DNA of 64,000 nt, taken from Chitinilyticum litopenaei DSM 21440 (GTDB lineage Bacteria > Pseudomonadota > Gammaproteobacteria > Burkholderiales > Chitinibacteraceae). The position numbers and the translations under genes are program-made. The notes beneath the pieces were generated by a model. It did not search any database. It was not told where the DNA came from and saw nothing but the letters and a program-made list of their open reading frames with translations. Shown here piece by piece: positions 24,673 through 32,936 of the stretch. How positions within the stretch are numbered: position 1 is the stretch's first letter; every line of letters starts with the position of its first letter. Location: contig NZ_ATZJ01000005.1 in assembly GCF_000428145.1 (NCBI RefSeq), forward strand, positions 101,812 through 165,811, read 5' to 3'.

Positions 24673-25374
24673 ATGTCTTCCGTTTCCCTCCAACAGCTCA
24701 GCAAGCATTACCGGCTGGGCAGCGTCGATGTGCCGGCCCTGTCCGGCATTGATCTCGACATTCGTCCCGAGCGTTTTACCGTGCTCTCCGGCCCGTCCGG
24801 CAGCGGCAAGACGACGCTTTTGAACCTGATCGGCTGCATCGACCGGCCCGATTCCGGCACGCTGACGGTAGCCGGCGTCAATGTGCTGGCGCTGAAAGAC
24901 GACGCGCTGGCCGATTTCCGCGCGCGCCACATCGGCTTCATCTTCCAGAATTTCAACCTGATTCCGGTGCTCACCGCCTTTGAAAACATCGAGTACCCGC
25001 TGCAGCTCACCGGCGTGGCGGCTGCCGAGCGCAAGCGCCGCGTGAACGAGTTGCTCGCCGCCGTGGGGCTGGCCGATCGCGCGAAGAATCTGCCCGGCCA
25101 ACTCTCCGGCGGGCAGCGCCAGCGCGTGGCCATTGCACGGGCGCTGGCGACCAATCCGGCGCTGGTGATGGCCGACGAGCCCACCGCAAATCTCGATAGC
25201 CATACCGGCGCGGCGATTCTGGAGCTGATGCGCAATCTGCAGCGCGAGCGGCGGATGAGCTTCGTGTTTTCCTCGCACGACCCGAATGTGCTGGCGATGG
25301 CCGATGACGCGGTGTTCATCCGCGACGGGCGCATCACCGCCACCGAACAACGCACGCCGGAGCCTGCCGCATGA
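24673..25374 (+). CDS. ABC transporter ATP-binding protein (LolD/MacB type)
   Basis: A 233-residue ATPase of the LolD/MacB/FtsE clade. Walker A is GPSGSGKTTLLNLIG (about residues 41-55), signature LSGGQRQRVAIARAL, Walker B LVMADEPTANLDS and H-loop SSHDPN are all intact. The stretch NFNLIPVLTAFENIEYPLQL is typical of this clade. Start 24673 (MSSVSLQQLSKHYRL). It overlaps the permease gene by 4 bp (ATGA). These ATPases power extraction or mechanotransmission at the inner membrane rather than ordinary import. Confidence 0.93.
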   Translation: MSSVSLQQLSKHYRLGSVDVPALSGIDLDIRPERFTVLSGPSGSGKTTLLNLIGCIDRPDSGTLTVAGVNVLALKDDALADFRARHIGFIFQNFNLIPVLTAFENIEYPLQLTGVAAAERKRRVNELLAAVGLADRAKNLPGQLSGGQRQRVAIARALATNPALVMADEPTANLDSHTGAAILELMRNLQRERRMSFVFSSHDPNVLAMADDAVFIRDGRITATEQRTPEPAA

Positions 25375-26789
25375 ATGCCTTTTCCCTCGCGCTGCGCAAT
25401 CTGCTGCGCAACCGCCGCCGCTCGCTGACCACGCTGCTGGCGATGCTCATCGGTGTGTCGGCCATCCTGCTGTTTGGCGGCTACAGCCGCAATATCGATC
25501 TGGGGCTGGAAACCGGCTTTGTGCGCGGCAGCGGCCATCTGCAGCTGCAGCACCGCGATTATTTCCTCTACGGCACCGGCAATCCGGCGGCGTATGGCAT
25601 CGCCGATTACGCGCGCATCATTGACGTGCTGGAGCGCGACCCGGTGCTCGCACCCATGCTCACCGTGGTGACGCCGCGCCTGAGTCTGGGCGGCATTGCC
25701 GGCAACTTCACGGCCGGCGTGTCGCGCACCGTGTTTGGCGAAGGCGTGGACGTGGCCGGGCAGAATGCGCTGCAGCAATGGAACGATTACGGCTTTCCGG
25801 TAGCAGCCCAGACTTCACCGCTGACGGGCAGCGCGCCCGATGCTGCGGTGATCGGCACCGGCGTCGCCCGGGTGCTGCAGCTGTGCGAGGCGCTGCAGGT
25901 GAAGAACTGCCCGGCCGCGCAAGCCACGGCGCACGACGCCGCCCTGGGCGCGGCCGCGCCGGATGACATCGCGGCGCTCTCGGCGCAGGAAGCCGGCCAG
26001 GCCGGCACGCAGTCGCCCACCCGCATCGAGCTGCTGGCGGCCAATGCCCACGGCGCGCCGAATGTGGCCGGTCTGACGGTGATCAAGGCCGAGGCCATGG
26101 GCGTGAAAGAGCTGGACGACATGGCGGTAACGCTGCACCTGCGCCAGGCGCAACAGCTGGTATATGGCCAGGATGCGCCCAAGGTCACCGCCATCGTGCT
26201 GCAGTTGCGGCACAGCAGCCAGATGCCGGCCGCCAAGGCGCGACTGGCCGAGCTGCTCGCCGGGCCGCAGGCCGGCGCCAAAACCCCGGCGCTGGGCGGC
26301 ACGCCGCTGGAAGTGCACGATTTCGCCACGCTCAACCCGCAATACGGGCAGATCACCGGCATGTTCGCGGCGATTCTGGGCTTCATCGCCATCCTGATCG
26401 GCGGCATCGTGCTCTTCACCGTCAGCAATACCATGAGCATGGCGGTGGTCGAGCGCACCGTGGAAATCGGCACGCTGCGCGCGCTGGGCCTGCGTCGTGG
26501 CGGCATCCGCCGGCTGTTTGTCTGCGAGGGCCTGCTGCTGGGCGCGCTGGGCGCGGCGCTGGGCGTGCTGGTGGCGCTGGGGCTGGCCTGGGTCATCAAT
26601 CACAGCGGGCTGACCTGGCTGCCACCGGGCAATGTGGACCCGGTGCCGCTGACGGTGCGCGTGTGGGGCGAGCCCGCCATGATTCTCAAGACCGCCATCG
26701 GCCTGATGCTGGTGGCCGCGCTCTCGGCCTGGTGGCCGGCGCGCCGCGCGGCCCGGCTGGCCATCGTCGATGCCTTGCGGCATGTGTGA
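25371..26789 (+). CDS. ABC transporter permease, MacB/FtsX type
   Basis: A 472-residue permease with the MacB-type topology: TM1 near residues 18-40 (LTTLLAMLIGVSAILLFGG), a large periplasmic domain of about 280 residues, then three C-terminal TMs (FAAILGFIAILIGGIVLFT; GLLLGALGAALGVLVALGLA; TAIGLMLVAALSAWWPARRA). FtsX landmarks ERTVEIGTLRALGLRR and WWPARRAARLAIVDALR are present. With the LolD-like partner and the LolA-like protein downstream it suggests a lipid or lipoprotein trafficking unit. Confidence 0.92.
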   Translation: MNAFSLALRNLLRNRRRSLTTLLAMLIGVSAILLFGGYSRNIDLGLETGFVRGSGHLQLQHRDYFLYGTGNPAAYGIADYARIIDVLERDPVLAPMLTVVTPRLSLGGIAGNFTAGVSRTVFGEGVDVAGQNALQQWNDYGFPVAAQTSPLTGSAPDAAVIGTGVARVLQLCEALQVKNCPAAQATAHDAALGAAAPDDIAALSAQEAGQAGTQSPTRIELLAANAHGAPNVAGLTVIKAEAMGVKELDDMAVTLHLRQAQQLVYGQDAPKVTAIVLQLRHSSQMPAAKARLAELLAGPQAGAKTPALGGTPLEVHDFATLNPQYGQITGMFAAILGFIAILIGGIVLFTVSNTMSMAVVERTVEIGTLRALGLRRGGIRRLFVCEGLLLGALGAALGVLVALGLAWVINHSGLTWLPPGNVDPVPLTVRVWGEPAMILKTAIGLMLVAALSAWWPARRAARLAIVDALRHV

Positions 26790-26829
26790 GGGATTTGCCA
26801 TGCCGGACACGGCAGCCAGATGCCCCACT

Positions 26830-26852
26830 CCCTCCCCCTTCCAGGGGGAGGG
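26830..26852. terminator. Hairpin CCCTCCCCCT/AGGGGGAGGG after the permease gene
   Basis: A 10-bp perfect stem with a 3-nt loop, 41 bp past the permease stop. There is no T-run immediately after the stem. It may be a terminator-like structure or another dispersed GC-rich repeat of the type common downstream of genes in proteobacteria. Confidence 0.4.
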
Positions 26853-26877
26853 CCGGGGTGGGGGTAACAAAAAAATG

Positions 26878-27018
26878 CCTGATTATGTCTCTCTTTCAGA
26901 AACCCTTTTTTCGTCATGCCCGCGAAGGCGGGCATCCAGAGCAAAGCTTGATTTCACGCCCTCATCTGGATTCCCGCGTACGCGGGAATGACGATTCTGA
27001 AGCAGAGACATAATCAGG
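26878..27018. repeat. Modular repeat element, family C core (copy C1, dRS3-like)
   Basis: Outer inverted repeat CCTGATTATGTCTCT at the left and AGAGACATAATCAGG at the right, with TTTCAGAA/TTCTGAAG just inside. The core is CGTCATGCCCGCGAAGGCGG at left and GCGTACGCGGGAATGACG at right. The inner ATTCCC-N8-GGGAAT type unit matches the Neisseria dRS3 repeat pattern. Confidence 0.8.
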
Positions 27019-27029
27019 AAAAAATGACA

Positions 27030-27077
27030 GGTATATGCCTACAACCCAATGAATTGATAGGCCATACATGAATACCC
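27030..27077. repeat. Family A palindrome, copy 7
   Basis: Arms GGTATATGCCTACAACCCAA and AGGCCATACATGAATACCC. It abuts the family C element by 11 bp and lies 38 bp upstream of the small membrane protein start. Confidence 0.7.
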
Positions 27078-27115
27078 ATAAAGCCATACCAGCAATCCAT
27101 TTCGGAGCAAAGACC

Positions 27116-27298
27116 ATGCAACACCTGCCGCTACCCAGCCTGATCCTGATCGCCATCGGCGTGTTTTTTCTCGGCCACAATTTCGGCCTGTGGAGTACCG
27201 AGCTGCTGGCGCGTGGCTGGCCGCTGATCCTGATTGGCCTGGGCATCGCCGGGCTGCTGCGCCCGCAGCGCCGCTGCAAGCCGCATTCGGAGGACTGA
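27116..27298 (+). CDS. Small LiaI-LiaF-like membrane protein
   Basis: A 60-residue membrane protein with two hydrophobic helices, LILIAIGVFFLGHNFGL and GWPLILIGLGIAGLLRP, and a basic tail RRCKPHSED. This matches the LiaI-LiaF-like transmembrane region (DUF5668). Start 27116 follows CGGAGCAAAGACC, which is better than the upstream ATG inside the repeat. It ends 3 bp before the LolA-like gene, so the two are co-transcribed. Confidence 0.75.
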   Translation: MQHLPLPSLILIAIGVFFLGHNFGLWSTELLARGWPLILIGLGIAGLLRPQRRCKPHSED

Positions 27299-27301
27299 AC
27301 C

Positions 27302-28093
27302 ATGCGCCGCATCAGCACCACCCTGCTCTCCCCGCTGCTGGCCACGCTGGCGCTGCTGGCCGGCCCGCTGCAGGCCGCCCCCGACGCGCAGCAGCTGCTC
27401 GCCGCCAGCGACAGCATCCGCAACCCGGACAAGCCTTTTGCGCTGACCACCACGCTGACCGAATACCGCAAGGGCAAGCAGGTGGACAGCAGCGCGCTGG
27501 CGATCTATTCGCGCGCCGACGCGAAAAGCGGCCAGTTCCGCAGCCTCTTGCGCTTTGTCGCACCGGTGCGCGACACCGGCAAGCTGATGCTGAAAAACGG
27601 CAACGAGCTGTGGTTTCACGACCCGGCCAGCAAGGGCACCATCCGCATCTCGCCGCAGCAGCGGCTCCTGGGCCAGGCGGCCAATGGCGATGTGGTGACG
27701 GTGAATCTGTCGCTGGATTACCGCGCCGAATATAGCGGCGAGGAAAGCATTCAGGATGGCGAGAAACAGACGCGCGCCAGCCAGAAGCTGAACCTGACGG
27801 CGAACAATCCGGAAGTCACCTACCACCGCATCGAGCTGTGGCTGGACGCCGGCAACCAGCGCCCGCTCAAGGCGAAGTTCTACTCGGAAAGCAATCGCCT
27901 GCTGAAAACCGCCTATTACCGCAAATACCAGAACGAGCTGGGCCGCGAACGCCCGACCGAGACGGTGATCATCGACGGGCTGGACCCGAACTGGGTGACG
28001 GTGATGCGCTTCTCGGACTACGCCTGGAAGGACGTGCCGGAAAGCTGGCTGCAGCGCGACTACCTGCCGCGCTTCAAGCCGGAGCTTGATTAA
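27302..28093 (+). CDS. LolA-like outer membrane lipoprotein-sorting protein
   Basis: A 263-residue periplasmic protein. It has a signal peptide (MRRISTTLLSPLLATLALLA, cleavage near LQA-AP). The mature part fits the LolA-like outer membrane lipoprotein-sorting protein family (PF17131): QQLLAASDSIRNPDKPF, YSRADAKSGQFRSLLRF, LMLKNGNELWFHDP, and RIELWLDAGNQRPLKAKFYS. Together with the LolD-like ATPase and FtsX-like permease upstream it suggests an alternative Lol-type or lipid shuttle. The true cargo is unknown. Confidence 0.85.
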   Translation: MRRISTTLLSPLLATLALLAGPLQAAPDAQQLLAASDSIRNPDKPFALTTTLTEYRKGKQVDSSALAIYSRADAKSGQFRSLLRFVAPVRDTGKLMLKNGNELWFHDPASKGTIRISPQQRLLGQAANGDVVTVNLSLDYRAEYSGEESIQDGEKQTRASQKLNLTANNPEVTYHRIELWLDAGNQRPLKAKFYSESNRLLKTAYYRKYQNELGRERPTETVIIDGLDPNWVTVMRFSDYAWKDVPESWLQRDYLPRFKPELD

Positions 28094-28095
28094 CA

Positions 28096-28256
28096 AAGCC
28101 TCCTCGGCAGGAATAAAACCCTATTGAACCACAGAGACACAGAGGTCACAGAGGAAGCAAAACCTTGAGAAATGCAGAGGTTTTCTCCTGCTTTTCTCTG
28201 TGATCTCTGTGCCTCTGTGGTTGATTCGGTTTTGCTGAAGAATCCTGCCAATCCGG
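28096..28256. repeat. Modular repeat element, family B core (copy B3)
   Basis: The core has left arm GAACCACAGAGACACAGAGG and right arm CTCTGTGCCTCTGTGGTT. The outer ends are degenerate: right TTTTGCTGAAGAATCCTGCC resembles the shared TTTGCTGAG terminal repeat. It separates the LolA-like gene from the MFS gene and begins 3 bp after the LolA-like stop. Confidence 0.7.
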
Positions 28257-28319
28257 AAGTGATTTGTACTGCCACCCGCCAAAGATGCATTGACCGTAAC
28301 ACACAGGAAACAAGCCGCC

Positions 28320-29516
28320 ATGCGCGCACTGCTTCTCCCTGCCCTGCTGCTGTCGCTGCCCGCCGGCGTGATGAGCTTTGCGCTGCCGCTGTACGCGCAC
28401 GGCCTCGGTGCAAGTCCGGTGCAGATCGGCCTGTATTTCACGCTGCTCGGCGGTGTGATGCTGCTGTGCCGGCCGCTGTTTGGCCTCTGGATGGATCGCG
28501 GTCACAAGCTGGCGTTTTTTCTGGCGGGCGCGGCCTGCCAGACGCTGGCGCTGCTGATGTTTGCCGGGGCCAGGCAGATGGGCCTGCTGTATCTGGCGGC
28601 GCTGCTGGCCGGCGTCGCTGCCTCGCTGTGCTGGACGGCGGCCTACGCGCTGGCGGCCGAAGGCGACGCGGGCAGCGGCGAGGCGATGGGGCGGATCGAC
28701 AGCGCCATCGCGCGCGGCGCGCTGATCGGTGCGATTCCGGCCTTCAACGCCGTCGGCTTTTTCACGCTGGAACGCAGCTGGCAGCCGCTGATGCTGGTGT
28801 TTGCCGCGGCGGCTCTGCTGGCCGTGCTGCTTGTCTGCCGCGAAGGTTTGACTCTGGCTGGGCAGACCCAGGCAGGCGCGGACCGCTGCGCCACGGCGGT
28901 AGCGGCCAGAGCCGTGCACAGCAGCGGCCTGTGGCCGCTCTTGCTGCTGGTCTTGCTGACCAGCGCCTCGACGGCGATGCTGCTGCCGGTGCTGACGATC
29001 TATCTGGCTGAAAAATTCGCCGCCAGCTCGTCGACCATCGCGGCGGCGTACATCCCGGCGGCGCTGGTCTTCAGCCTGCTGCCGGCGTATACCGGCAGGC
29101 TGGCCGACCGCGTGGGCAGCCGCTGGCCGATGATCGCCGGCCTGCTGCTGATGGCGCTGTGCGCGCTGTTCATTCCGCTGGCGGGCAGCCTGTGGCTGCT
29201 GATCGGGTTGTGGGTGCTGGAGGCCGCAGGTTCGGCGCTGGCCGGCCCGGCCGAGCGCAAGCTCGTCGGCATCGCCGGTGGCCACGCCAAGGGGCGCGTG
29301 TTTGGCCTCTACACCATGCTGACCGGGCTGGCGGCGGCAGTCGGCCCGCTGCTGGGTGGCCTGGCCTACCAGCAATTCGGCCCGGCCATGCCCTTTGTCA
29401 TCAATGGCCTTGTGCTGCTGGCGGCCAGCATGCTGCTGTGGCGGCTGCGGCTGCCGGATGAAGCGAGTGCTGCGGTCCCGCTGAATGCGACAGCCGCCGA
29501 AATTTCGGCAAAATAA
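28320..29516 (+). CDS. Major facilitator superfamily transporter
   Basis: A 398-residue MFS permease with about 12 hydrophobic segments. Motif A-like loop residues are visible as GLWMDRGHKLAFF in the first half and GRLADRVGSRWPM in the second. The start at 28320 follows AGGAAACAAGCC. The C-terminus carries GRVFGLYTMLTGLAAAVGPL, a drug/H+ antiporter-like segment. Substrate unknown. Position between the LolA-like and the outer-membrane barrel genes suggests an export role. Confidence 0.88.
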   Translation: MRALLLPALLLSLPAGVMSFALPLYAHGLGASPVQIGLYFTLLGGVMLLCRPLFGLWMDRGHKLAFFLAGAACQTLALLMFAGARQMGLLYLAALLAGVAASLCWTAAYALAAEGDAGSGEAMGRIDSAIARGALIGAIPAFNAVGFFTLERSWQPLMLVFAAAALLAVLLVCREGLTLAGQTQAGADRCATAVAARAVHSSGLWPLLLLVLLTSASTAMLLPVLTIYLAEKFAASSSTIAAAYIPAALVFSLLPAYTGRLADRVGSRWPMIAGLLLMALCALFIPLAGSLWLLIGLWVLEAAGSALAGPAERKLVGIAGGHAKGRVFGLYTMLTGLAAAVGPLLGGLAYQQFGPAMPFVINGLVLLAASMLLWRLRLPDEASAAVPLNATAAEISAK

Positions 29517-29517
29517 G

Positions 29518-29566
29518 GGGTATATACATGAAGCCCATTGTGAAAAAGACCAGCATGACAATACAT
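29518..29566. repeat. Family A palindrome, copy 15 (degenerate, overlaps a start codon)
   Basis: Left arm GGGTATATACATGAAGCCCA is clear; the right side (CAGCATGACAATACAT) is eroded. It overlaps the first codons of the outer-membrane barrel gene, contributing the ATG at 29528. Confidence 0.45.
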
Positions 29567-30850
29567 CACAAGGTAATCACTGCCGCCCTGCCCACCGGCC
29601 TGCTGCTGCCCCTGCTGACCAGCATGGCGGTCGCCAGCGCGGCAGCGCCCGACGGCCTGGATGCCCCGGACCTGGATGCCCTGAATCTGGCCGACAGCGC
29701 GCCGCAGCAAGCGAGCGAGCGGCGCGACTGGCAACTCTTCGCCGAACTGGCCGCCGGCAGCCGTGACGAGCGCGGCGCCGGCTGGCAGGACGAGCAGCGC
29801 CTGTCGCTCGACCTCACTGCCGATGTCCGCCTGCACGAAGACTGGCGCGCGCAGCTGTCGAACCGGCTCGATCTGGGCTGGACGGGAACGCCGGGGGGCG
29901 ACCATCAGGTCAACACGCTGCGCGAGGCCTATCTGAGCTGGCAGCCTGCGGCGACGCAGATTTATGACCTGGGCCGCGTGAACCTGCGCCATGGCGTGGC
30001 GCTGGGTTTCAATCCCAGCGATTTTTTCAAGGCCGGCGCGCTGCGCTCGGTAACCTCGCTGGCGCCGGCCAGCCTGCGGGAAAACCGGCTGGGCACGGGC
30101 CTGGCACGCGGGCAATGGCTGTGGGATGGCGGCAGCGTGAGCGCCGTGTATGCGCCCAAGCTCGGCGATACGCGCAGCAGCGCGCCGCTCGATGCGGATT
30201 TCGGCGCCAGCAACCCGCGCGAGCGTGGCCTGCTGGTGCTCAGCCAGACCTTCACCGACTGGCTGAACCCGCAGTGGCTGCTGTTCACCGAAGCCGGCCA
30301 GCGCCCGCAATTCGGCCTGAACCTGAGCCTGCTGGCGACGGACGCCTCGGTGCTGTACGTCGAATACGCCGGCGGCCAGACCGCCAGCCAGATCGACCGG
30401 GCGCTGGGGCGGCCGGCCGCCGAGTCCTTCCAGTCGCAGCTCGCTGCCGGCTTCACGCAGACCTTCGCCAGCAAGCTGAGCCTGACGCTGGAATACCAGT
30501 ACAGCAGCGCCGCGCCCGACGCCGGCGAGTGGCGCGCGCTGCAGCACGCGGGGCAGGATTACGGCCGCTATCGCGGCTGGGTGGGCACGATGCAGGCACT
30601 GACCACGCGCGAGGCGCTGTTCGCCTACGCCAGCTGGCCGGATTTCCCGCTGGCCAAGGCCGAGCTGACGGCGATGCTGCGCCACGACCTCGTCGACCAG
30701 AGCAGCCTTGCCTGGCTGCAGGCGCAATACCATTTCGAGCGCGCCGACCTCGTCGTGCAATGGCAGTACAATCACGGCGACGCGCTCAGCGTGTACGGCG
30801 CGCTGCCGGCCCGGCAGTCGCTGCACGCCTTTCTGCGCTTTCATTTCTAG
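29528..30850 (+). CDS. Outer-membrane beta-barrel protein
   Basis: A 440-residue (or 431 if starting at 29555) secreted protein. After a basic start there is a hydrophobic signal (TAALPTGLLLPLLTSMAVAS, cleavage near ASA-AA). The mature chain shows many alternating amphipathic strands, an RDWQLFAELAAGSRDERG opening, and ends LHAFLRFHF with a terminal Phe, the outer-membrane insertion signature. The segment TQIYDLGRVNLRHGVALGFN resembles alginate-export or DUF1302-like barrels. The ATG at 29528 lies in a repeat, so the second ATG (MTIHHKVITAALP) may be ancestral. It starts 11 bp after the MFS gene. Confidence 0.82.
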   Translation: MKPIVKKTSMTIHHKVITAALPTGLLLPLLTSMAVASAAAPDGLDAPDLDALNLADSAPQQASERRDWQLFAELAAGSRDERGAGWQDEQRLSLDLTADVRLHEDWRAQLSNRLDLGWTGTPGGDHQVNTLREAYLSWQPAATQIYDLGRVNLRHGVALGFNPSDFFKAGALRSVTSLAPASLRENRLGTGLARGQWLWDGGSVSAVYAPKLGDTRSSAPLDADFGASNPRERGLLVLSQTFTDWLNPQWLLFTEAGQRPQFGLNLSLLATDASVLYVEYAGGQTASQIDRALGRPAAESFQSQLAAGFTQTFASKLSLTLEYQYSSAAPDAGEWRALQHAGQDYGRYRGWVGTMQALTTREALFAYASWPDFPLAKAELTAMLRHDLVDQSSLAWLQAQYHFERADLVVQWQYNHGDALSVYGALPARQSLHAFLRFHF

Positions 30851-30867
30851 CCCCCGCCAGGACTACC

Positions 30868-31920
30868 ATGTTCGCCAACCGTTGCAAGGACCTCGACTGG
30901 TCTTATGGCCTGCGCAATTTCGGCATCCTGCTGCTGATCAATACGCTGATCGGTCTGCTGGAAGCGCTGGTCGCCCCCGACATCAGCCTGGGCGACGCCA
31001 TGCTGCTGGCGCACAGCATCGGCCTCATGCTGTGGTCGCTGAATCTGGGCTTCAGCCTGCTCGTCGGCGACCGGCCACTGATCCTCTGGCGCCTGCTGCT
31101 GATCCTGCCGCTGGGCGTGGCCGGCGGCTTTGTGCTGGCGCGCTGGCTGGGCGCGCCCGATGTGCTGGCGGCGCTGCAGGCCGATCCCCAGCGGGTGTGG
31201 CGCGCGCTGGCCTCGGCCATCCTGATCGGTCTGGCCGCCACCACCTTTTTCGTGCTGCTCTACCGCCTGCACGCCTCGACGCTGGCGCTGGCGACCGAAC
31301 AGAAAAAAGCCGCCGAACTGCAGCAGGCCGAAACCGCCGCCCAGCTCGCCATGCTGCAGGCGCAGATCGAGCCGCATTTCCTCTTCAATACGCTCGCCAA
31401 TGTGCAAAGCCTGATCGAGCGCGATCCGCCACTGGCGCGCACGATGCTCGAACACCTGAACGACTACCTGCGCGCCACGCTGGGCCGCACGCGCAGCAAG
31501 CGCACCACGCTGGGCGACGAGCTGGCCTTGCTGGAAGCCCTGCTCGCCATCATCCGCATTCGTCTTGGCGAACGCCTGAACTACCGCATCGACGTGCCCG
31601 ACGAACTGCGCGAAGCCAGCCTGCCGCCGCTGTTGCTGCAGCCACTGGTGGAAAACGCCATCGAACACGGCATCGAGCCTTCGCTGGCTGGCGGCACCAT
31701 CACCATTGCCGCGCGCAGTGACAATGGCCGGCTGCAGCTGAGCGTGTCCGACACCGGCATCGGTTTGACTGCTGCGCCGGGCAACGGCGTCGGGCTCGCC
31801 AATGTGCGCCAGCGCCTCGCCAGCCTCTACGGCGACGCGGGCCAGCTGCAGCTGCACGCCAACAGCCCCAGCGGCGTGCGCGCCGAACTGCATCTGCCAC
31901 TCATTCTGGAAGCCCGCTGA
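30868..31920 (+). CDS. LytS/AlgZ-type sensor histidine kinase
   Basis: A 350-residue kinase of the LytS/YehU/AlgZ (His_kinase) family. Four TM segments occupy residues about 12-135 without a large periplasmic domain. The phosphoacceptor region is AQIEPHFLFNTLANVQSLIE, and the ATPase domain has LLLQPLVENAIEHGIEP (N box) and VSDTGIGL (G box). The start at 30868 follows the barrel gene by 17 bp. One base separates its stop from the response regulator start. Confidence 0.92.
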   Translation: MFANRCKDLDWSYGLRNFGILLLINTLIGLLEALVAPDISLGDAMLLAHSIGLMLWSLNLGFSLLVGDRPLILWRLLLILPLGVAGGFVLARWLGAPDVLAALQADPQRVWRALASAILIGLAATTFFVLLYRLHASTLALATEQKKAAELQQAETAAQLAMLQAQIEPHFLFNTLANVQSLIERDPPLARTMLEHLNDYLRATLGRTRSKRTTLGDELALLEALLAIIRIRLGERLNYRIDVPDELREASLPPLLLQPLVENAIEHGIEPSLAGGTITIAARSDNGRLQLSVSDTGIGLTAAPGNGVGLANVRQRLASLYGDAGQLQLHANSPSGVRAELHLPLILEAR

Positions 31921-31921
31921 C

Positions 31922-32677
31922 ATGCCGACCGCACTACTTGCCGACGACGAAGAACACCTGAGCGCCCACCTGCAGGCGCGGCTGAACCAGCTCTGGCCGG
32001 ATTTGCAGATCGTCGCGCTGGCGCGCAACGGCGTCGAGGCGCTGGCCGAACTGAACCGCCACCAGCCGGACTACGCCTTTCTCGACATCCGCATGCCGGG
32101 GCTAACCGGCCTGCAGGTCGCGCAGGCGGCCAAGCTCACCCGCGTGATTTTCGTCACCGCCTTTGACGAATACGCACTGGCCGCGTTTGACGCCTCGGCC
32201 GTCGATTACCTGCTCAAGCCGGTCAGTGACGCGCGGCTTTTGCAGTGTATCAATCGTTTGCAATGCATCAGCCGCCTGCAGGCCAGCAATCAGCCACAAC
32301 AGTCCGCCCCCGACCTGGGCACGGTGTTCGAGCAGCTCGCGCAGCCCAGTGCCACCCTCACCTGGCTCACCGTGGGGCTGGCCGACACCACGCGGCTGGT
32401 GCACATCGACGAAGTGCTCTACTTCCAGGCCACCGACAAGTACACCGAAGTGGTCACCGCGCACGAGCGCCACCTGATCCGCACGCCGCTGAAGCAACTG
32501 CTGCCGCAACTCGACGCCAGCCGCTTTGCGCAAATCCATCGCAGCACGCTGGTCTGCCTCGCTGCGATCAGCCGCATCGAACGCGACCTGCTCGGCCGCC
32601 ACCTCGTCCACCTGAAAGACCGCCCGGAAACGCTGAGCCTGAGCCGCAGCTACGCGGGGCAGTTCAGGCAGATGTGA
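31922..32677 (+). CDS. LytTR-family response regulator
   Basis: A 251-residue two-domain regulator. The receiver domain has acidic residues Asp8-Asp9, phosphoacceptor Asp55 (AFLDIRMPG), Thr in FVTAFDEYA and Lys in LKPVSD. The C-terminal LytTR domain (about 150-251) shows IDEVLYFQATDKYTEVVTA and FAQIHRSTLVCLAAI. It pairs with the kinase one base upstream and probably controls part of the envelope block. A duplicated element (LQCINRLQCISRLQ) sits in the linker. Confidence 0.93.
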   Translation: MPTALLADDEEHLSAHLQARLNQLWPDLQIVALARNGVEALAELNRHQPDYAFLDIRMPGLTGLQVAQAAKLTRVIFVTAFDEYALAAFDASAVDYLLKPVSDARLLQCINRLQCISRLQASNQPQQSAPDLGTVFEQLAQPSATLTWLTVGLADTTRLVHIDEVLYFQATDKYTEVVTAHERHLIRTPLKQLLPQLDASRFAQIHRSTLVCLAAISRIERDLLGRHLVHLKDRPETLSLSRSYAGQFRQM

Positions 32678-32701
32678 GCAGGCTGAACGGCTCGGCAAAC
32701 G

Positions 32702-32827
32702 GTAATAATCGTCGTTCCCGCGCAAGCGGAAACCCAGCAAAACCGCGTGGGTACTGGATGCCCGCCTTGACCGAAGGGAATCCCCGTGGGACGCGGGCAT
32801 GACGTGCGGAGAAGTCTTGCTAATCAG
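32702..32827. repeat. Modular repeat element, family C core (copy C2, left end eroded)
   Basis: Core arms CGTCGTTCCCGCGCAAGCGG and GGGACGCGGGCATGACG. The right terminus GAGAAGTCTTGCTAATCAG is the inverse of CTGATTAGCAAGACTTCTC, the exact family B1/B2 left end. A dRS3-type core is thus joined to a family B-type terminus. Confidence 0.7.
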
Positions 32828-32829
32828 AA

Positions 32830-32897
32830 AACCGCAAACCCAAGGCAGAGACGCAGAGCAGCAGCGTTGTGCCTTTTCTCTGCGTTGAAGGCTTTTG
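32830..32897. repeat. Family B core (copy B6) abutting C2
   Basis: Arms CCAAGGCAGAGACGCAGAG and CTTTTCTCTGCGTTG. It begins 2-3 bp after the end of C2, so B- and C-type modules lie side by side here. Confidence 0.55.
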
Positions 32898-32936
32898 ACT
32901 GCATGCCCTGTGTGCGGGCCGGCTGCTCACACCAGA

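Larger units (their letters stand above)
26790..27115. other. Repeat-rich intergenic block
   Basis: A 326-bp gap inside the envelope block. In order it holds a GC-rich hairpin (26830-26852), a family C element (26878-27018) and a family A palindrome (27030-27077), then the leader of the next gene. No gene is seen. Confidence 0.85.
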
